Of a stretch of 47,152 nt of DNA, positions 8,750-17,485 are shown in pieces. Position 1 is the first letter of the stretch. The number at the start of each line of letters is the position of its first letter. This DNA is from Bacilli bacterium (lineage in GTDB: Bacteria; Bacillota_I; Bacilli_A; Haloplasmatales; Haloplasmataceae): positions 1 through 47,152 of the forward strand of contig JAAYWZ010000106.1 in NCBI GenBank assembly GCA_012516175.1. Direction: 5' to 3'. Position numbers and translations under genes: made by a program. Below the pieces are notes generated by a model. That model was given only the letters and a program-made list of their open reading frames with translations, searched no databases and had not been told where the DNA came from.

Positions 8750-9385
8750 ATGAATAATAAGAATGAGCTTCAAAGTATCCATGATTTAGAAGAAGAATAT
8801 AAAAGTATCTTTGAAGAATTCGCCAATAGCGATGAGGAACAAACATACTCAAAAAAAGAGGTTAAGAAAATTATTGAAGCTTTTCTCTTTAAAGAAATAG
8901 TGGAAAATCCCAATCATCGAGAGCGGAAAAGTCGGGTCAAAAATCTTTTTATCTCAGCAAGAAATATGGGTGAAAAACTCTTTAGTTTTCAAGCATTAAT
9001 GCGGTTTGGTTTATCATACTTGTTTAATACAGGTATTCTATTACTAATTAATGAGTATATGTATTCCCATCTCTTTAGTTATAAATCAACAGTATTTATC
9101 CTCGCATTAGGTTTTACTGTGATAGAAAGGTTATTAAAACCTTTATTGTTTCTTGCAGATTTAATCTCCTTCACCTTCCTAAAAGTTGGATTAGCTACTA
9201 TTGCTATATTTACCCTTGCGGGTTTTGGTCTAACTTACCTGTTAGATGAGCGTATTCCTTTTGAACGTTTGTTAATTATTTCCATTATCGTTTCAATTCT
9301 GATGAGTGTACTAGAGTTAATTAAGAAAGACTCTGGATTTAAGACCGATTTTGTGGATGGCGAGGTCGATGAGGATGATCAATAA
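8750..9385 (+). CDS. YvlD-like membrane protein (phage holin superfamily IV type)
   Basis: The 211-residue product has an acidic, charged N-terminal half (residues 1-75), then four hydrophobic segments between about 80 and 200 and an acidic tail. The helix pattern with GFTVIERLLKPLLFLADL and FLKVGLATIAIFTLAG resembles the YvlD / 4-TM holin-like family. Position supports this: in Bacillus yvlD directly precedes hprK and lgt, as here. ATG 8750 follows the SD aaggtgat; the frame is open further upstream but without a comparable SD. Its 3' end overlaps the hprK start. Role unknown, possibly envelope stress related. Confidence 0.6.
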   Translation: MNNKNELQSIHDLEEEYKSIFEEFANSDEEQTYSKKEVKKIIEAFLFKEIVENPNHRERKSRVKNLFISARNMGEKLFSFQALMRFGLSYLFNTGILLLINEYMYSHLFSYKSTVFILALGFTVIERLLKPLLFLADLISFTFLKVGLATIAIFTLAGFGLTYLLDERIPFERLLIISIIVSILMSVLELIKKDSGFKTDFVDGEVDEDDQ

Positions 9386-10313
9386 AATAAAAGTTAAAGA
9401 TTTAGTCGAAGAATTAAAACTTGAAGTCGTTTGTGGTAAGGAAGGGTTAAATCGTCGCATAACCTCAAAGATGTTTTCTCGCCCTGGAGTAGAACTCGCA
9501 GGCTTATTTGATTTCTATGAAGAAGATCGGATTCAAGTGATTGGTACGAAAGAATACACTTTTTTTCACTGGTTAAATGAAAATGATCAAGTTGAACGAA
9601 TCGCAAAATTATTTCGAGAAAAGACTCCTTGTTTTATCTTTTCTAATAATTTTGAGGTACCTCATGTTTTTATCGAAAATGGTGAAAAGACAAATATTCC
9701 CATCCTTAGAAGTCCTAAACGCACAACGCAACTTATCAATGATGTAACTACATATTTAGCAGAAGCGCTCGCAGAAACCATCAACATGCATGGAGTTTTA
9801 GTTGATGTGCATGGTGTAGGTGTATTAATCCGTGGTGAAAGTGGTATCGGTAAAAGTGAAGCTGCGTTAGAACTTATCAAACGCGGTCATAAATTAATTG
9901 CGGATGATAATGTCATTATTTATGAAAAAGAAGTAGGAACTTTAGTTGGTAAACCACCCAAATTGCTAGAAATGTTCATGGAAATCCGTGGTATCGGTAT
10001 TGTTAATGTGATGCGGATGTTTGGTGCTAGCGTTTATCGGCATAAAAAGCGCATTACCTTAGTCGTTGACTTAGAGTTAGCGGAAGATAATCGAGAATAT
10101 GACCGCTTAGGAGTAGAAGAACCAACCATTAAAATCCTCAATACAGAAGTACCTTACATCAAGATTCCGATACGACCAGGACGCAACATGGCTAGTTTAA
10201 TTGAAGTGGCAGCGATTAACCGCCGTTTACGGTTCATGGGCTTTAATTCAGCGCAAGAATTTATTGATAATTTAAATAAATATATTCAAACACAACATGA
10301 TGAAGATGAATAA
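9375..10313 (+). CDS. hprK: HPr kinase/phosphorylase
   Basis: Phosphorylates Ser46 of HPr (and reverses this), the switch for carbon catabolite repression with CcpA in low-GC Gram-positives. The product has the N-terminal domain (MINKIKVKDLVEEL...), the P-loop GESGIGKSE at about 154-162, and the signature MEIRGIGIVNVMRMFG followed by the active-site region. Length (312) is normal. ATG 9375 is preferred because the protein then aligns with B. subtilis HprK; ATG 9369 is also possible. It overlaps the upstream gene by 11 bases and leads the hprK-lgt-trxB unit. Cre-like sites elsewhere in the window give it likely downstream targets. Confidence 0.96.
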   Translation: MINKIKVKDLVEELKLEVVCGKEGLNRRITSKMFSRPGVELAGLFDFYEEDRIQVIGTKEYTFFHWLNENDQVERIAKLFREKTPCFIFSNNFEVPHVFIENGEKTNIPILRSPKRTTQLINDVTTYLAEALAETINMHGVLVDVHGVGVLIRGESGIGKSEAALELIKRGHKLIADDNVIIYEKEVGTLVGKPPKLLEMFMEIRGIGIVNVMRMFGASVYRHKKRITLVVDLELAEDNREYDRLGVEEPTIKILNTEVPYIKIPIRPGRNMASLIEVAAINRRLRFMGFNSAQEFIDNLNKYIQTQHDEDE

Positions 10314-10331
10314 GAATGGTGGTAAGTGAAA

Positions 10332-11219
10332 ATGGTGTTTAATGATGGTAACGTGTTTCTCGAAATCGAAAAGTTTAAATTATTTGGCTTAGAGATTGGT
10401 CCAATAATTATCGCTTGGTATGCTGTACTAATTCTTACTGGAGCTATGACAGCGATGGTACTTGCGATAATTGAAGGCAAGAAAATTGGGGTCGATAAGG
10501 ACTTCATCATTGACACAGTACTCTATGGTATACCCATAGCGGTTGTTGGAGCGCGGTTATATTATGTAATCTTTGCCTGGGACTACTATAAGGATAACCC
10601 CATCGATGCTTTGAAAATATATGAAGGGGGACTCGCTATCCACGGTGCCGTGATTTTTGCGGTATTATGGGGTCTTTATTATTGTCGCCGTCGTAATGTC
10701 GAGTTCTTACGAGCGATCGATTTAGCTGCTCCAGGATTCTTAATTGCCCAAGCCATTGGTCGCTGGGGTAACTTTATGAATCAAGAAGCACATGGTGGTA
10801 AAGTGCCCGGTGCAACGCTTGTGGATCAAATTAATTACTTAAGCAGTGTCGGTATTCCCAAGTTTGTGATTGAAAAAATGTATATCAATGGTGCTTACAT
10901 GCATCCAACCTTCTTCTATGAGTGTTTATGGAATCTCTGTGGTTTTGCATTCATGTTAATATTACGACGCACCAAGTACCTCTATGTAGGGGATTTAGGT
11001 TTAGTATATATGATGTGGTATTCCTTAGGTAGAGGCATTATCGAACAAATGCGAACAGATAGTTTATACCTTGGTAATATTAGAGTAGCCCAATTAATTA
11101 GTGGTTTATTATTTGTCGCTGGTGCTGTTATCTTTATTTTAAGACATTATTATAAGTGGAATCCTAAGCATTACTACGTAATTATTGAAGAAAATCGAGG
11201 TGTAGTTAATGAACAATAA
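10332..11219 (+). CDS. lgt: Prolipoprotein diacylglyceryl transferase
   Basis: Integral membrane enzyme that moves diacylglycerol from phosphatidylglycerol to the lipobox Cys of prolipoproteins. Seven hydrophobic segments are apparent. Signature residues are present: YEGGLAIHGA (essential His), GRWGNFMNQEAHGG (Lgt signature with Arg and Asn) and MHPTFFYE. ATG 10332 fits the SD ggtgg better than GTG 10326, which is only 3-4 bases from it. It overlaps trxB by 11 bases. A likely client in this window is the YdcC-like lipoprotein at 42.2 kb. Confidence 0.96.
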   Translation: MVFNDGNVFLEIEKFKLFGLEIGPIIIAWYAVLILTGAMTAMVLAIIEGKKIGVDKDFIIDTVLYGIPIAVVGARLYYVIFAWDYYKDNPIDALKIYEGGLAIHGAVIFAVLWGLYYCRRRNVEFLRAIDLAAPGFLIAQAIGRWGNFMNQEAHGGKVPGATLVDQINYLSSVGIPKFVIEKMYINGAYMHPTFFYECLWNLCGFAFMLILRRTKYLYVGDLGLVYMMWYSLGRGIIEQMRTDSLYLGNIRVAQLISGLLFVAGAVIFILRHYYKWNPKHYYVIIEENRGVVNEQ

Positions 11220-12141
11220 TATTTATGATTTAATCATCATTGGGGCAGGTCCAGCAGGTATGACTAGCGCAATTTATGCAGCTAGGGCTGGACTAAATGT
11301 GTTAATGTTAGATCGTGGTGCCCCTGGTGGACAAATGCTTAATACATATGAAATTGAAAATTATACTGGTTTTGAAAAAATCACTGGTCAAGAACTCTCA
11401 ATGAAAATGTTTAACCATACCCAAAGTTTAGGGGTTAAATATAGTTATGGTGATGTTCAAGGAATCAAAGATGAAGGTAAGATTAAACTTGTCCAAACCG
11501 AAGATAATACATATCAAGCACTTGCGGTCATCATTGCGACAGGTACCATTAATCGGCGGTTAGAAGTACCTGGTGAAGATGAACTTGCTGGTCGCGGTGT
11601 TTCTTGGTGTGCTGTATGTGATGGAGCTTTCTTCCGAGACCGGGATGTCGTCGTTATTGGTGGGGGTAACTCTGCTTTAGAAGAAGCTCTGTATCTCGCG
11701 AACTTCTGTCGGAAGGTCACAATCATCCACCGTCGAAAAGAGTTTCGTGCTGATTTAATTGCGCAAGAACGCGTTAATAAGCATCCTAAGATTGATTTTG
11801 AATTAGATGCGGTAGTTGTTCGCTTTAATAAAGTCAATAATAAGTTAGGTAGTGTAACAGTAAAAAATGTCCTAACTGGCGAAGAAAAAGATTTATTATG
11901 TGAAGGTGCCTTCATCTATGTTGGACAAGATCCAGTAACAAGTATGTTTAAAGATCTCATCGCTTTAGATGAACGAGGGTTTATTATCGTAAATGAAAAA
12001 TTGGAAACAAATGTCCAAGGCATATATGCGGCTGGAGATGTCTGCTCTAAAGAATTACGACAAATCCTTACTGCCACAAGCGATGGTGCAATCGCAGCGC
12101 AAAATGCGATTAAGTATATTGATAATCTAAAATCAAACTAG
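11209..12141 (+). CDS. trxB: Thioredoxin-disulfide reductase
   Basis: NADPH-dependent FAD enzyme that reduces thioredoxin. It shows the FAD-binding GAGPAGMTSA, the redox-active CAVC (Cys at about 134 and 137) followed by DG, the NADPH-binding GGGNSALEEA, and the C-terminal FAD motif GIYAAGDV. The 310-residue length is standard. It is the last gene of the hprK-lgt-trxB unit and is closed by a terminator. Confidence 0.97.
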   Translation: MNNNIYDLIIIGAGPAGMTSAIYAARAGLNVLMLDRGAPGGQMLNTYEIENYTGFEKITGQELSMKMFNHTQSLGVKYSYGDVQGIKDEGKIKLVQTEDNTYQALAVIIATGTINRRLEVPGEDELAGRGVSWCAVCDGAFFRDRDVVVIGGGNSALEEALYLANFCRKVTIIHRRKEFRADLIAQERVNKHPKIDFELDAVVVRFNKVNNKLGSVTVKNVLTGEEKDLLCEGAFIYVGQDPVTSMFKDLIALDERGFIIVNEKLETNVQGIYAAGDVCSKELRQILTATSDGAIAAQNAIKYIDNLKSN

Positions 12142-12172
12142 GAACTTGGCCATAAGGTTAAGTTCCTTTTGT
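12141..12172 (+). terminator. Intrinsic terminator of the hprK-lgt-trxB unit
   Basis: An 11-bp stem (12141-12151 with 12156-12166, two wobble pairs), loop ataa, then TTTT. The stem begins on the last base of the trxB stop. Confidence 0.8.
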
Positions 12173-12217
12173 TTAAAAGAATATTATAGGTAACAGATAA
12201 TAAAAGTTCACTTAATA

Positions 12218-12226
12218 TGGTATAAT
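12218..12226 (+). promoter_or_regulatory. Extended -10 promoter of rapZ-yvcK-whiA
   Basis: TGGTATAAT is a perfect extended -10 element, 31 bases before the rapZ ATG. No good -35 is seen. Confidence 0.55.
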
Positions 12227-12256
12227 GGTAGTGAATCGGTATAAAGTGGTGATGTA

Positions 12257-13138
12257 ATGACTAAATTGGTAAAAAACTTATTATTAGTTACAGGAATGAG
12301 TGGAGCTGGTAAATCGGTAGCTCTAAGTTGTCTAGAAGACTTAGGATATTATTGTATCGATAATATGCCGGTCGTATTACTAAAACACATTACTTCTTTA
12401 ACAAGTGAGAATAACTCTAACTACAACAATATTGAGAACTTTGCGGTAGTGGTTGATAGCCGTAGTCAAGATTTTGGTAGTTTATTAGATGTAATAGCTG
12501 AACTTAGAAAGTCTAGTCAACTAGATTTAAAGATTCTATTTTTAGATGCGAACGATGATACCTTAGTAAAAAGGTATAAAGAAACAAGACGTGTTCACCC
12601 GCTTACTAAGCAAGGCTCTATTATTGAAGCGATCCATTTAGAACGCGATGTTTTATCCAAATTAAGAGAAAATGCGGACTATATCATTGATACTTCTTAT
12701 TTAAGCGCCAATAAACTTAAGACCGAGATATTATCACGCTTTACTACAAAACTGAATATCTTTGATGTTAACATCATGAGTTTTGGCTTTAAACACGGCG
12801 CACCGATTGATTGTGATTTTGTCTTTGACGTACGCTTTTTACCTAATCCATTTTATGAATCAGATATGCGCGAAAAAACGGGGTTAGATAAAATTGTTTA
12901 TGATTATGTAATTGAACGTAATGATACGACCCAATTCTTGAGCAAACTAGTTGAATTATTAGATATTGTCATCCCTCGTTTTTGGGATATCGCTAAGAAT
13001 CAAATTATTATTGGCATTGGTTGTAGTGGTGGTCAACATCGTTCGGTTGCGATTGCTGAAGCTTTATATAAGCTTTTAAAAGATAAGTATCATTGTTACG
13101 TATGGCATAGAGATATTGACAAGAAAGGTAAGGAGTAG
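12257..13138 (+). CDS. rapZ: RapZ/YvcJ family nucleotide-binding protein
   Basis: P-loop ATPase/GTPase. In E. coli RapZ is an RNA adaptor for small-RNA decay; in Bacillus YvcJ affects competence. The product has Walker A GMSGAGKS (13-20), a Walker B-like AVVVDSRS, and the C-terminal domain with IGIGCSGGQHRSVAIAE, the conserved phosphate/RNA-contact motif. Length 293 is normal. It is followed at 3 bases by yvcK and then whiA, the conserved Firmicutes triad. Confidence 0.95.
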   Translation: MTKLVKNLLLVTGMSGAGKSVALSCLEDLGYYCIDNMPVVLLKHITSLTSENNSNYNNIENFAVVVDSRSQDFGSLLDVIAELRKSSQLDLKILFLDANDDTLVKRYKETRRVHPLTKQGSIIEAIHLERDVLSKLRENADYIIDTSYLSANKLKTEILSRFTTKLNIFDVNIMSFGFKHGAPIDCDFVFDVRFLPNPFYESDMREKTGLDKIVYDYVIERNDTTQFLSKLVELLDIVIPRFWDIAKNQIIIGIGCSGGQHRSVAIAEALYKLLKDKYHCYVWHRDIDKKGKE

Positions 13139-13141
13139 GCT

Positions 13142-14110
13142 ATGGAACGCAACCCTAAATTAGTATTCATCGGTGGTGGTACCGGACTTTCTAGTGTGTT
13201 AAAGGGGATTAAAAAGTATCCCATCGATATTACCGCTATTATTAGTGTTGGAGATGACGGTGGTAGTAGTGGTGATATTAGAAATTCCATTCATGTTGTT
13301 CCTCCTGGTGATATCCGGAAAGTTATGGTGGCGATGAGCGAAACAGAGCCCCTTTTAAATACATTATTAAACTATCGGTTTCCGAGTGATACGATTTTTG
13401 GCAACCATACCGTTGGTAATATTCTCCTTACTGCTTTATTTCAAATAACAGGAGATTATGTAAAAGCCATCTCCCAACTATGTAAGGTTTTGAATGTTAA
13501 AGGCACAATTCTACCTGTGGCGGAAAAACCACTTACATTATGTGCTATCATGAGTGATGGATCATTTGTTTGTGGTGAGAGCAATATTACAGCAGCGAAT
13601 AAATGTATTGAGAAGCTTTTTTTAAAAGAAGAAGATATTCAAGCAACTCCAGAAGTTATTAAAGCGATTAACGATGCTGATATGATCGTTATGGGCCCAG
13701 GTAGTTTATACACTAGTGTCATTCCCAATCTTATCGTACCTGGTGTTAAAGAAGCGATAAATAAATCAAAAGCAAAAAAGGTCTATATCTGTAATGCGAT
13801 GACGGAACCTGGGGAAACTGATCACTTTACAGTTAGCGATCATGTCAAAACTCTCGAGAGGTATCTAGGTGAGAATACGATCGATATCATCTTGGCAAAT
13901 ATGGATCAAGATCTTGACCACGAAGTCTTAGAACGGTATAAGAGTCAAAATTCGGAAATCGTCCAAATCGATTATGATGAAATCATTAAATTAAATAAAG
14001 AATTGATTGCTGATAAGTTTGTTTATATAAATGAGAATAAACATGTTAGACATACTAGTAATAAAATAGCGGCTTATATTTTGATGAAGCTAATTGAAAC
14101 ATTAGATTAA
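13142..14110 (+). CDS. yvcK: YvcK gluconeogenesis factor (CofD-like)
   Basis: Binds UDP-GlcNAc and is needed for morphology and growth on gluconeogenic substrates in Bacillus. The product has FIGGGTGLSSVLKG, then SVGDDGGSSGDIR and PPGDIRK, the CofD/UPF0052 nucleotide-binding motifs, plus GNHTVGN and MGPGSLYTSVIPNL. It is 322 residues long. It lies 3 bases after rapZ and in the triad with whiA. A gluconeogenic role would suit an organism fermenting amino acids. Confidence 0.95.
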   Translation: MERNPKLVFIGGGTGLSSVLKGIKKYPIDITAIISVGDDGGSSGDIRNSIHVVPPGDIRKVMVAMSETEPLLNTLLNYRFPSDTIFGNHTVGNILLTALFQITGDYVKAISQLCKVLNVKGTILPVAEKPLTLCAIMSDGSFVCGESNITAANKCIEKLFLKEEDIQATPEVIKAINDADMIVMGPGSLYTSVIPNLIVPGVKEAINKSKAKKVYICNAMTEPGETDHFTVSDHVKTLERYLGENTIDIILANMDQDLDHEVLERYKSQNSEIVQIDYDEIIKLNKELIADKFVYINENKHVRHTSNKIAAYILMKLIETLD

Positions 14111-14124
14111 GTGAGGTGATACAA

Positions 14125-15087
14125 GTGTCATTTGCCTCGAGAACTAAGAGCGAGCTTGTATCGCTAAATGTCTCTGATTGTTGCGCGAGGGCGGAATTAT
14201 CTGCTTTAACAAGAATCAATGGTGTATTAAGTATCTCTTCTCATGGTATGCGCATTGAGTTCGAAACACAGAATGCGGCGATTGCTCGTCGCTATGTAAA
14301 ATTAATTAGACAACTCTATGATGTCCAAATCGATTTATTAACCCGTAAGCAAATGCGGTTAAGTAAAGCCAACGTTTACATAATTAGAATCTCTTCCCAT
14401 GCGGAAATGATTGTCAATGATTTACACTTAATCGATAGTTCCAGTATTATTAAAGGGATTAATCCTGAACTAATCGAAAATCAATGTTGCGCGAGGGCTT
14501 ATTTACGAGGTGCCTTTCTTGCAAGTGGTTCAGTAAATGATCCCGAGCGTTCGAGTTATCATTTAGAAATCACCGTATTTGACCAAGAACTAGCGGAAGA
14601 TATAAAAAATCTTTTTAACAGATTTGATCTAAATGCCCGGACTCTTAAAAGAAAGAAGGGTTACATTGTCTATATCAAAGAGTCAGAGAAGATTTCTGAT
14701 TTCTTAAGAGTTATAAATGCGACGAATGCAATTCTCGAATTTGAAGATGTGCGTATTCTGCGTGATATGTATAACTCCGCTAATCGAATTCGTAACTGTG
14801 AGATTGCGAATCTAAATAAGACTTGGGATGCAGCAAGAGAACAAATCGATAATATTAACTTAATTATCGATAAATTTGGTTTGGATATTCTTGATAATAA
14901 GCTCCAAGAAGTAGCGATACTTAGATTAAATAATCCGGAAGCTACTTTTAATGAACTAGCGGAACTTTATTATGAAACATATCATAAACCGATTAGTAAA
15001 TCCGGGTTGAATCATCGATTTCGGAAATTAAATGAATTTGCCAAACGGATTCGCGAAACAGAAAATAAGAATTTACAAGATGTGTGA
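14125..15087 (+). CDS. whiA: WhiA DNA-binding protein
   Basis: Conserved Gram-positive protein with an N-terminal domain related to LAGLIDADG homing endonucleases and a C-terminal helix-turn-helix; it affects sporulation in Streptomyces and division/chromosome segregation in Bacillus. Here the N-terminus begins SFASRTKSEL, the internal YLRGAFLASGSVNDPERSYH-type segment is the LAGLIDADG-like region, and EVAILRLNNPEATFNELAEL is the HTH. GTG 14125 is chosen: it has SD aggtgat at 5 bases and gives the family N-terminus. It ends in TGA, which argues against TGA = Trp in this genome. Confidence 0.95.
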   Translation: MSFASRTKSELVSLNVSDCCARAELSALTRINGVLSISSHGMRIEFETQNAAIARRYVKLIRQLYDVQIDLLTRKQMRLSKANVYIIRISSHAEMIVNDLHLIDSSSIIKGINPELIENQCCARAYLRGAFLASGSVNDPERSSYHLEITVFDQELAEDIKNLFNRFDLNARTLKRKKGYIVYIKESEKISDFLRVINATNAILEFEDVRILRDMYNSANRIRNCEIANLNKTWDAAREQIDNINLIIDKFGLDILDNKLQEVAILRLNNPEATFNELAELYYETYHKPISKSGLNHRFRKLNEFAKRIRETENKNLQDV

Positions 15088-15105
15088 TTCGTCATACATC
15101 TTTTT
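15078..15105 (+). terminator. Intrinsic terminator overlapping the whiA stop codon
   Basis: A 10-bp stem (15078-15087 with 15092-15101, one wobble), tetraloop ttcg, then TTTTT. The 5' arm contains the last codons and the stop of whiA. Confidence 0.8.
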
Positions 15106-15106
15106 A

Positions 15107-15115
15107 TGTTATAAT
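15107..15115 (+). promoter_or_regulatory. Extended -10 promoter of ridA-amidase
   Basis: TGTTATAAT directly follows the whiA terminator and lies 21 bases before the ridA ATG. Confidence 0.5.
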
Positions 15116-15135
15116 TAGAAAAAAGGAGGAGAATT

Positions 15136-15516
15136 ATGGATAAGAAAGTGATTTATACCGAAACGGCACCAAAAGCGATTGGACCATACTCGCAAGCAGT
15201 GTTAGTGGGAGATTTATTGTTTGTTTCGGGACAAATACCCTTAGACCCAGAAACAATGACCATTGTTTCTGATGATGTCAAGGTACAAACGCATCAAGTA
15301 TTAAAAAATCTTCAAGCAATTCTAGCTGAAGCTGATATGAGTTTTAATAACGTGGTAAAGACTACCGTATTTATTAAAGATATGAATGATTTTGCGGCGA
15401 TTAATGAAGTTTATGCGGAGTACTTCACCACCACCAAACCTGCAAGAGCTTGTGTGGAAGTAGCACGTTTACCAAAAGATGTTAAAGTTGAAATTGAGTT
15501 AATTGCCCATAAATAG
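15136..15516 (+). CDS. ridA: RidA family 2-iminobutanoate/2-iminopropanoate deaminase
   Basis: Hydrolyses reactive enamine/imine intermediates released by PLP enzymes and dehydratases. The 126-residue product has the family start [21 protein letters not shown], and the signature [20 protein letters not shown] with the conserved catalytic Arg. The SD is aaggaggag. It is followed 8 bases later by the amidase gene, forming a two-gene unit. Its task fits an organism with much amino acid deamination. Confidence 0.95.
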   Translation: MDKKVIYTETAPKAIGPYSQAVLVGDLLFVSGQIPLDPETMTIVSDDVKVQTHQVLKNLQAILAEADMSFNNVVKTTVFIKDMNDFAAINEVYAEYFTTTKPARACVEVARLPKDVKVEIELIAHK

Positions 15517-15524
15517 GTGAAATG

Positions 15525-16994
15525 ATGAATTCACGTTTAAAAAAGTTCAGCGAAACTTGGTTAATTGATGCAACGATTTCTGATATCCAAGAAAAATTAG
15601 ATAAGGACGAAATTACTTCTTATGAACTCGTCCTCATGTATTTGTATCGGATTGAGAAGTTTGATAAACAGGGACCAATGATTAATTCGGTTTTAGAGAT
15701 AAATCCCGATGCGTTAAATATTGCAGCTAGCTTAGATCATGAGCGAAGAGTAAAAGGTCCCCGAAGTCTCGTACATGGTATTCCAATTATTCTAAAAGAT
15801 AATATTGATACAGGCGATAAAATGCATACTTCAGCGGGAAGTTTAGTCTTGAAAGATTCATATGCGAAGCAAGATGCGTATGTGACTAAACTATTAAGAG
15901 AAGCAGGAGCAATCATTTTAGGTAAGGCTAATATGACGGAATGGGCTAATTTTATGACTTATAAGATGCCCAATGGTTATAGTTCGCGTGGAGGTCAAGT
16001 TTTAAATCCTTATGGACCAGGTAGGTTTGATGTAGGTGGGTCCTCCAGTGGTAGTGCAGCTGCAGTTAGCGCTAATTTTACAACTGTCGCATTAGGCACA
16101 GAAACCTCGGGTTCCATCCTAAGTCCTGCCAGTCAGAACTCTTGTGTGGGTCTAAAACCTACCATCGGTTTAATTAGTCGTCGAGGTGTAATACCAATAT
16201 CACACACACAAGATACAGTTGGACCAATTACGCGATGTGTTAAAGATGCGGCTATTCTTATGAGTTATTTAGCTAAACCAGACCCAGAAGATCCTATTAC
16301 TTTAACTAATCCTTATGAAAACATTAATTATTTAAACTATTTAGAACGTGATGGTTTAAGGGGAGTAAAATTAGGGATTTGTCGGGAAAAACATTTTGAG
16401 TATTTAAATGAAGAAAAAAGGCAAATTATGGATAAAGCTATTAAGGTAATTGAAGAACTAGGTGGTATTACTAAGGACGTGGCTATCCCTAGTATAAACA
16501 CTAACTGGAATATTAATGTTTTATTATATGAGTTTAAGAATGGCATTAACTATTATTTAAGCAGCATCGATTCTTCCTTAGGTGTAAGAACATTAAAGGA
16601 TATTATTAGAATAAATGAAGAAAATCCTGAAACCCATTTAAAATATGGTCAAACTATTCTCCTTGAATCAGAACAAACTTCAGGTACACTTACTGACCCC
16701 GAATATTTGAATAGCCTACAACATGATATCTATTATGCTAGGGAACAGGGTATTGACAAATTATTAAAAGAAGAAGATTTAGATGTTCTAATCTTCCCTA
16801 ATAACTATGGTGCTGCTATACCCGCAAAAGCTGGTTATCCATCAATAACAGTGCCTGCAGGGTATACAAGTGAAGGTGAACCTGTAGGTATAACCTTCAC
16901 AGGAAGAGCTTTTAGTGAACCACTACTTTTTAAGGTTGCATATGCATATGAGCAAGCAACACTTCATCGAGTATCTCCCAAGTTAAGCGAATAA
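15525..16994 (+). CDS. Amidase signature family hydrolase
   Basis: The 489-residue product carries the amidase Ser-cisSer-Lys triad: the Lys in IILKDNIDTG, the Gly/Ser-rich loop GGSSSGSAAAVSANF (cis-Ser) and the nucleophile in ALGTETSGSI. Downstream motifs GLKPTIGLISRRGVIPIS and HTQDTVGPITR are also typical. The protein resembles stand-alone amidases of Gram-positives rather than GatA, as no gatB or gatC is nearby and the C-terminal region lacks GatA features. The substrate is unknown. ATG 15525 has better SD spacing than ATG 15522. It shares a transcript with ridA. Confidence 0.88.
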   Translation: MNSRLKKFSETWLIDATISDIQEKLDKDEITSYELVLMYLYRIEKFDKQGPMINSVLEINPDALNIAASLDHERRVKGPRSLVHGIPIILKDNIDTGDKMHTSAGSLVLKDSYAKQDAYVTKLLREAGAIILGKANMTEWANFMTYKMPNGYSSRGGQVLNPYGPGRFDVGGSSSGSAAAVSANFTTVALGTETSGSILSPASQNSCVGLKPTIGLISRRGVIPISHTQDTVGPITRCVKDAAILMSYLAKPDPEDPITLTNPYENINYLNYLERDGLRGVKLGICREKHFEYLNEEKRQIMDKAIKVIEELGGITKDVAIPSINTNWNINVLLYEFKNGINYYLSSIDSSLGVRTLKDIIRINEENPETHLKYGQTILLESEQTSGTLTDPEYLNSLQHDIYYAREQGIDKLLKEEDLDVLIFPNNYGAAIPAKAGYPSITVPAGYTSEGEPVGITFTGRAFSEPLLFKVAYAYEQATLHRVSPKLSE

Positions 16995-16995
16995 A

Positions 16996-17026
16996 CAAAA
17001 AGTGACTATTCAAAGTCACTTTTTTT
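16996..17026. terminator. Bidirectional terminator between the amidase and a convergent gene
   Basis: aaaaagtgact pairs with agtcacttttt (16997-17007 with 17014-17024), loop attcaa, with A and T tracts on the two sides. The stop codon of the minus-strand gene lies within the hairpin. Confidence 0.85.
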
Positions 17027-17350
17027 GAATCCTTCAAAAAACTTATCAAACTCTTCAAAATCTAATAGAATGAATCGTTCCTGTATTTGTTTTTGCTTAT
17101 CACAGATAAACACTTCATATGTTAAATCATCTATTTGTTTAATGCTAATCTCACTTATTAAATCTAAATTAATCTTTTTATTTATTTTCTTTCCATCGCT
17201 TAATACTAATTCTTCAGGTGTAATGACATATAAAAATGTAATGTTATGATCCTGATAAAAAGCTACCCCCTTATACATAATACTGTTTGGATCTAAATGG
17301 TTCTTTTTAATAACTCTTTTTAACAATTCCTCGCGGATAATCACTAACAT
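17006..17350 (-). CDS. Small uncharacterised protein, PH-like pattern
   Basis: The 114-residue soluble protein has predicted beta strands (GVAFYQDHNITFLYVI, PEELVLSDGKKI, LISEISIKQI, YEVFICD) and a C-terminal amphipathic helix ending FEEFDKFFEGF, an arrangement seen in small bacterial PH-like domains. No enzyme motif or signal is seen. ATG 17350 is preferred over GTG 17365 because the SD aggaaagg lies 4 bases upstream of it. It is a single gene divergent from the hut operon. Confidence 0.6.
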   Translation of the reverse strand: MLVIIREELLKRVIKKNHLDPNSIMYKGVAFYQDHNITFLYVITPEELVLSDGKKINKKINLDLISEISIKQIDDLTYEVFICDKQKQIQERFILLDFEEFDKFFEGFKKSDFE

Positions 17351-17414
17351 CCATCCTTTCCTCACTACATCATATGATAGTAAGCGGAGAAATATTTAGT
17401 TTAAAGATGCTTTA

Positions 17415-17443
17415 TTGATATATGGGATTAATTATTATATAAT
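17415..17443 (+). promoter_or_regulatory. hut operon promoter
   Basis: TTGATA (17415-17420), 17-base spacer, TATAAT (17438-17443). Transcription should start near 17450, placing the cre-like site just downstream. Confidence 0.75.
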
Positions 17444-17458
17444 ATACTTATTGAAGAG

Positions 17459-17472
17459 TGAAAACGCTTACT
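17459..17472 (+). promoter_or_regulatory. cre-like CcpA operator before hutH
   Basis: TGAAAACGCTTACT differs from the core cre consensus (TGnAARCGnWWWCA) only in the final base. It lies about 10-20 bases after the predicted transcription start and 14 bases before hutH, where binding would block transcription. Confidence 0.6.
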
Positions 17473-17485
17473 TTAGGAGGATAAA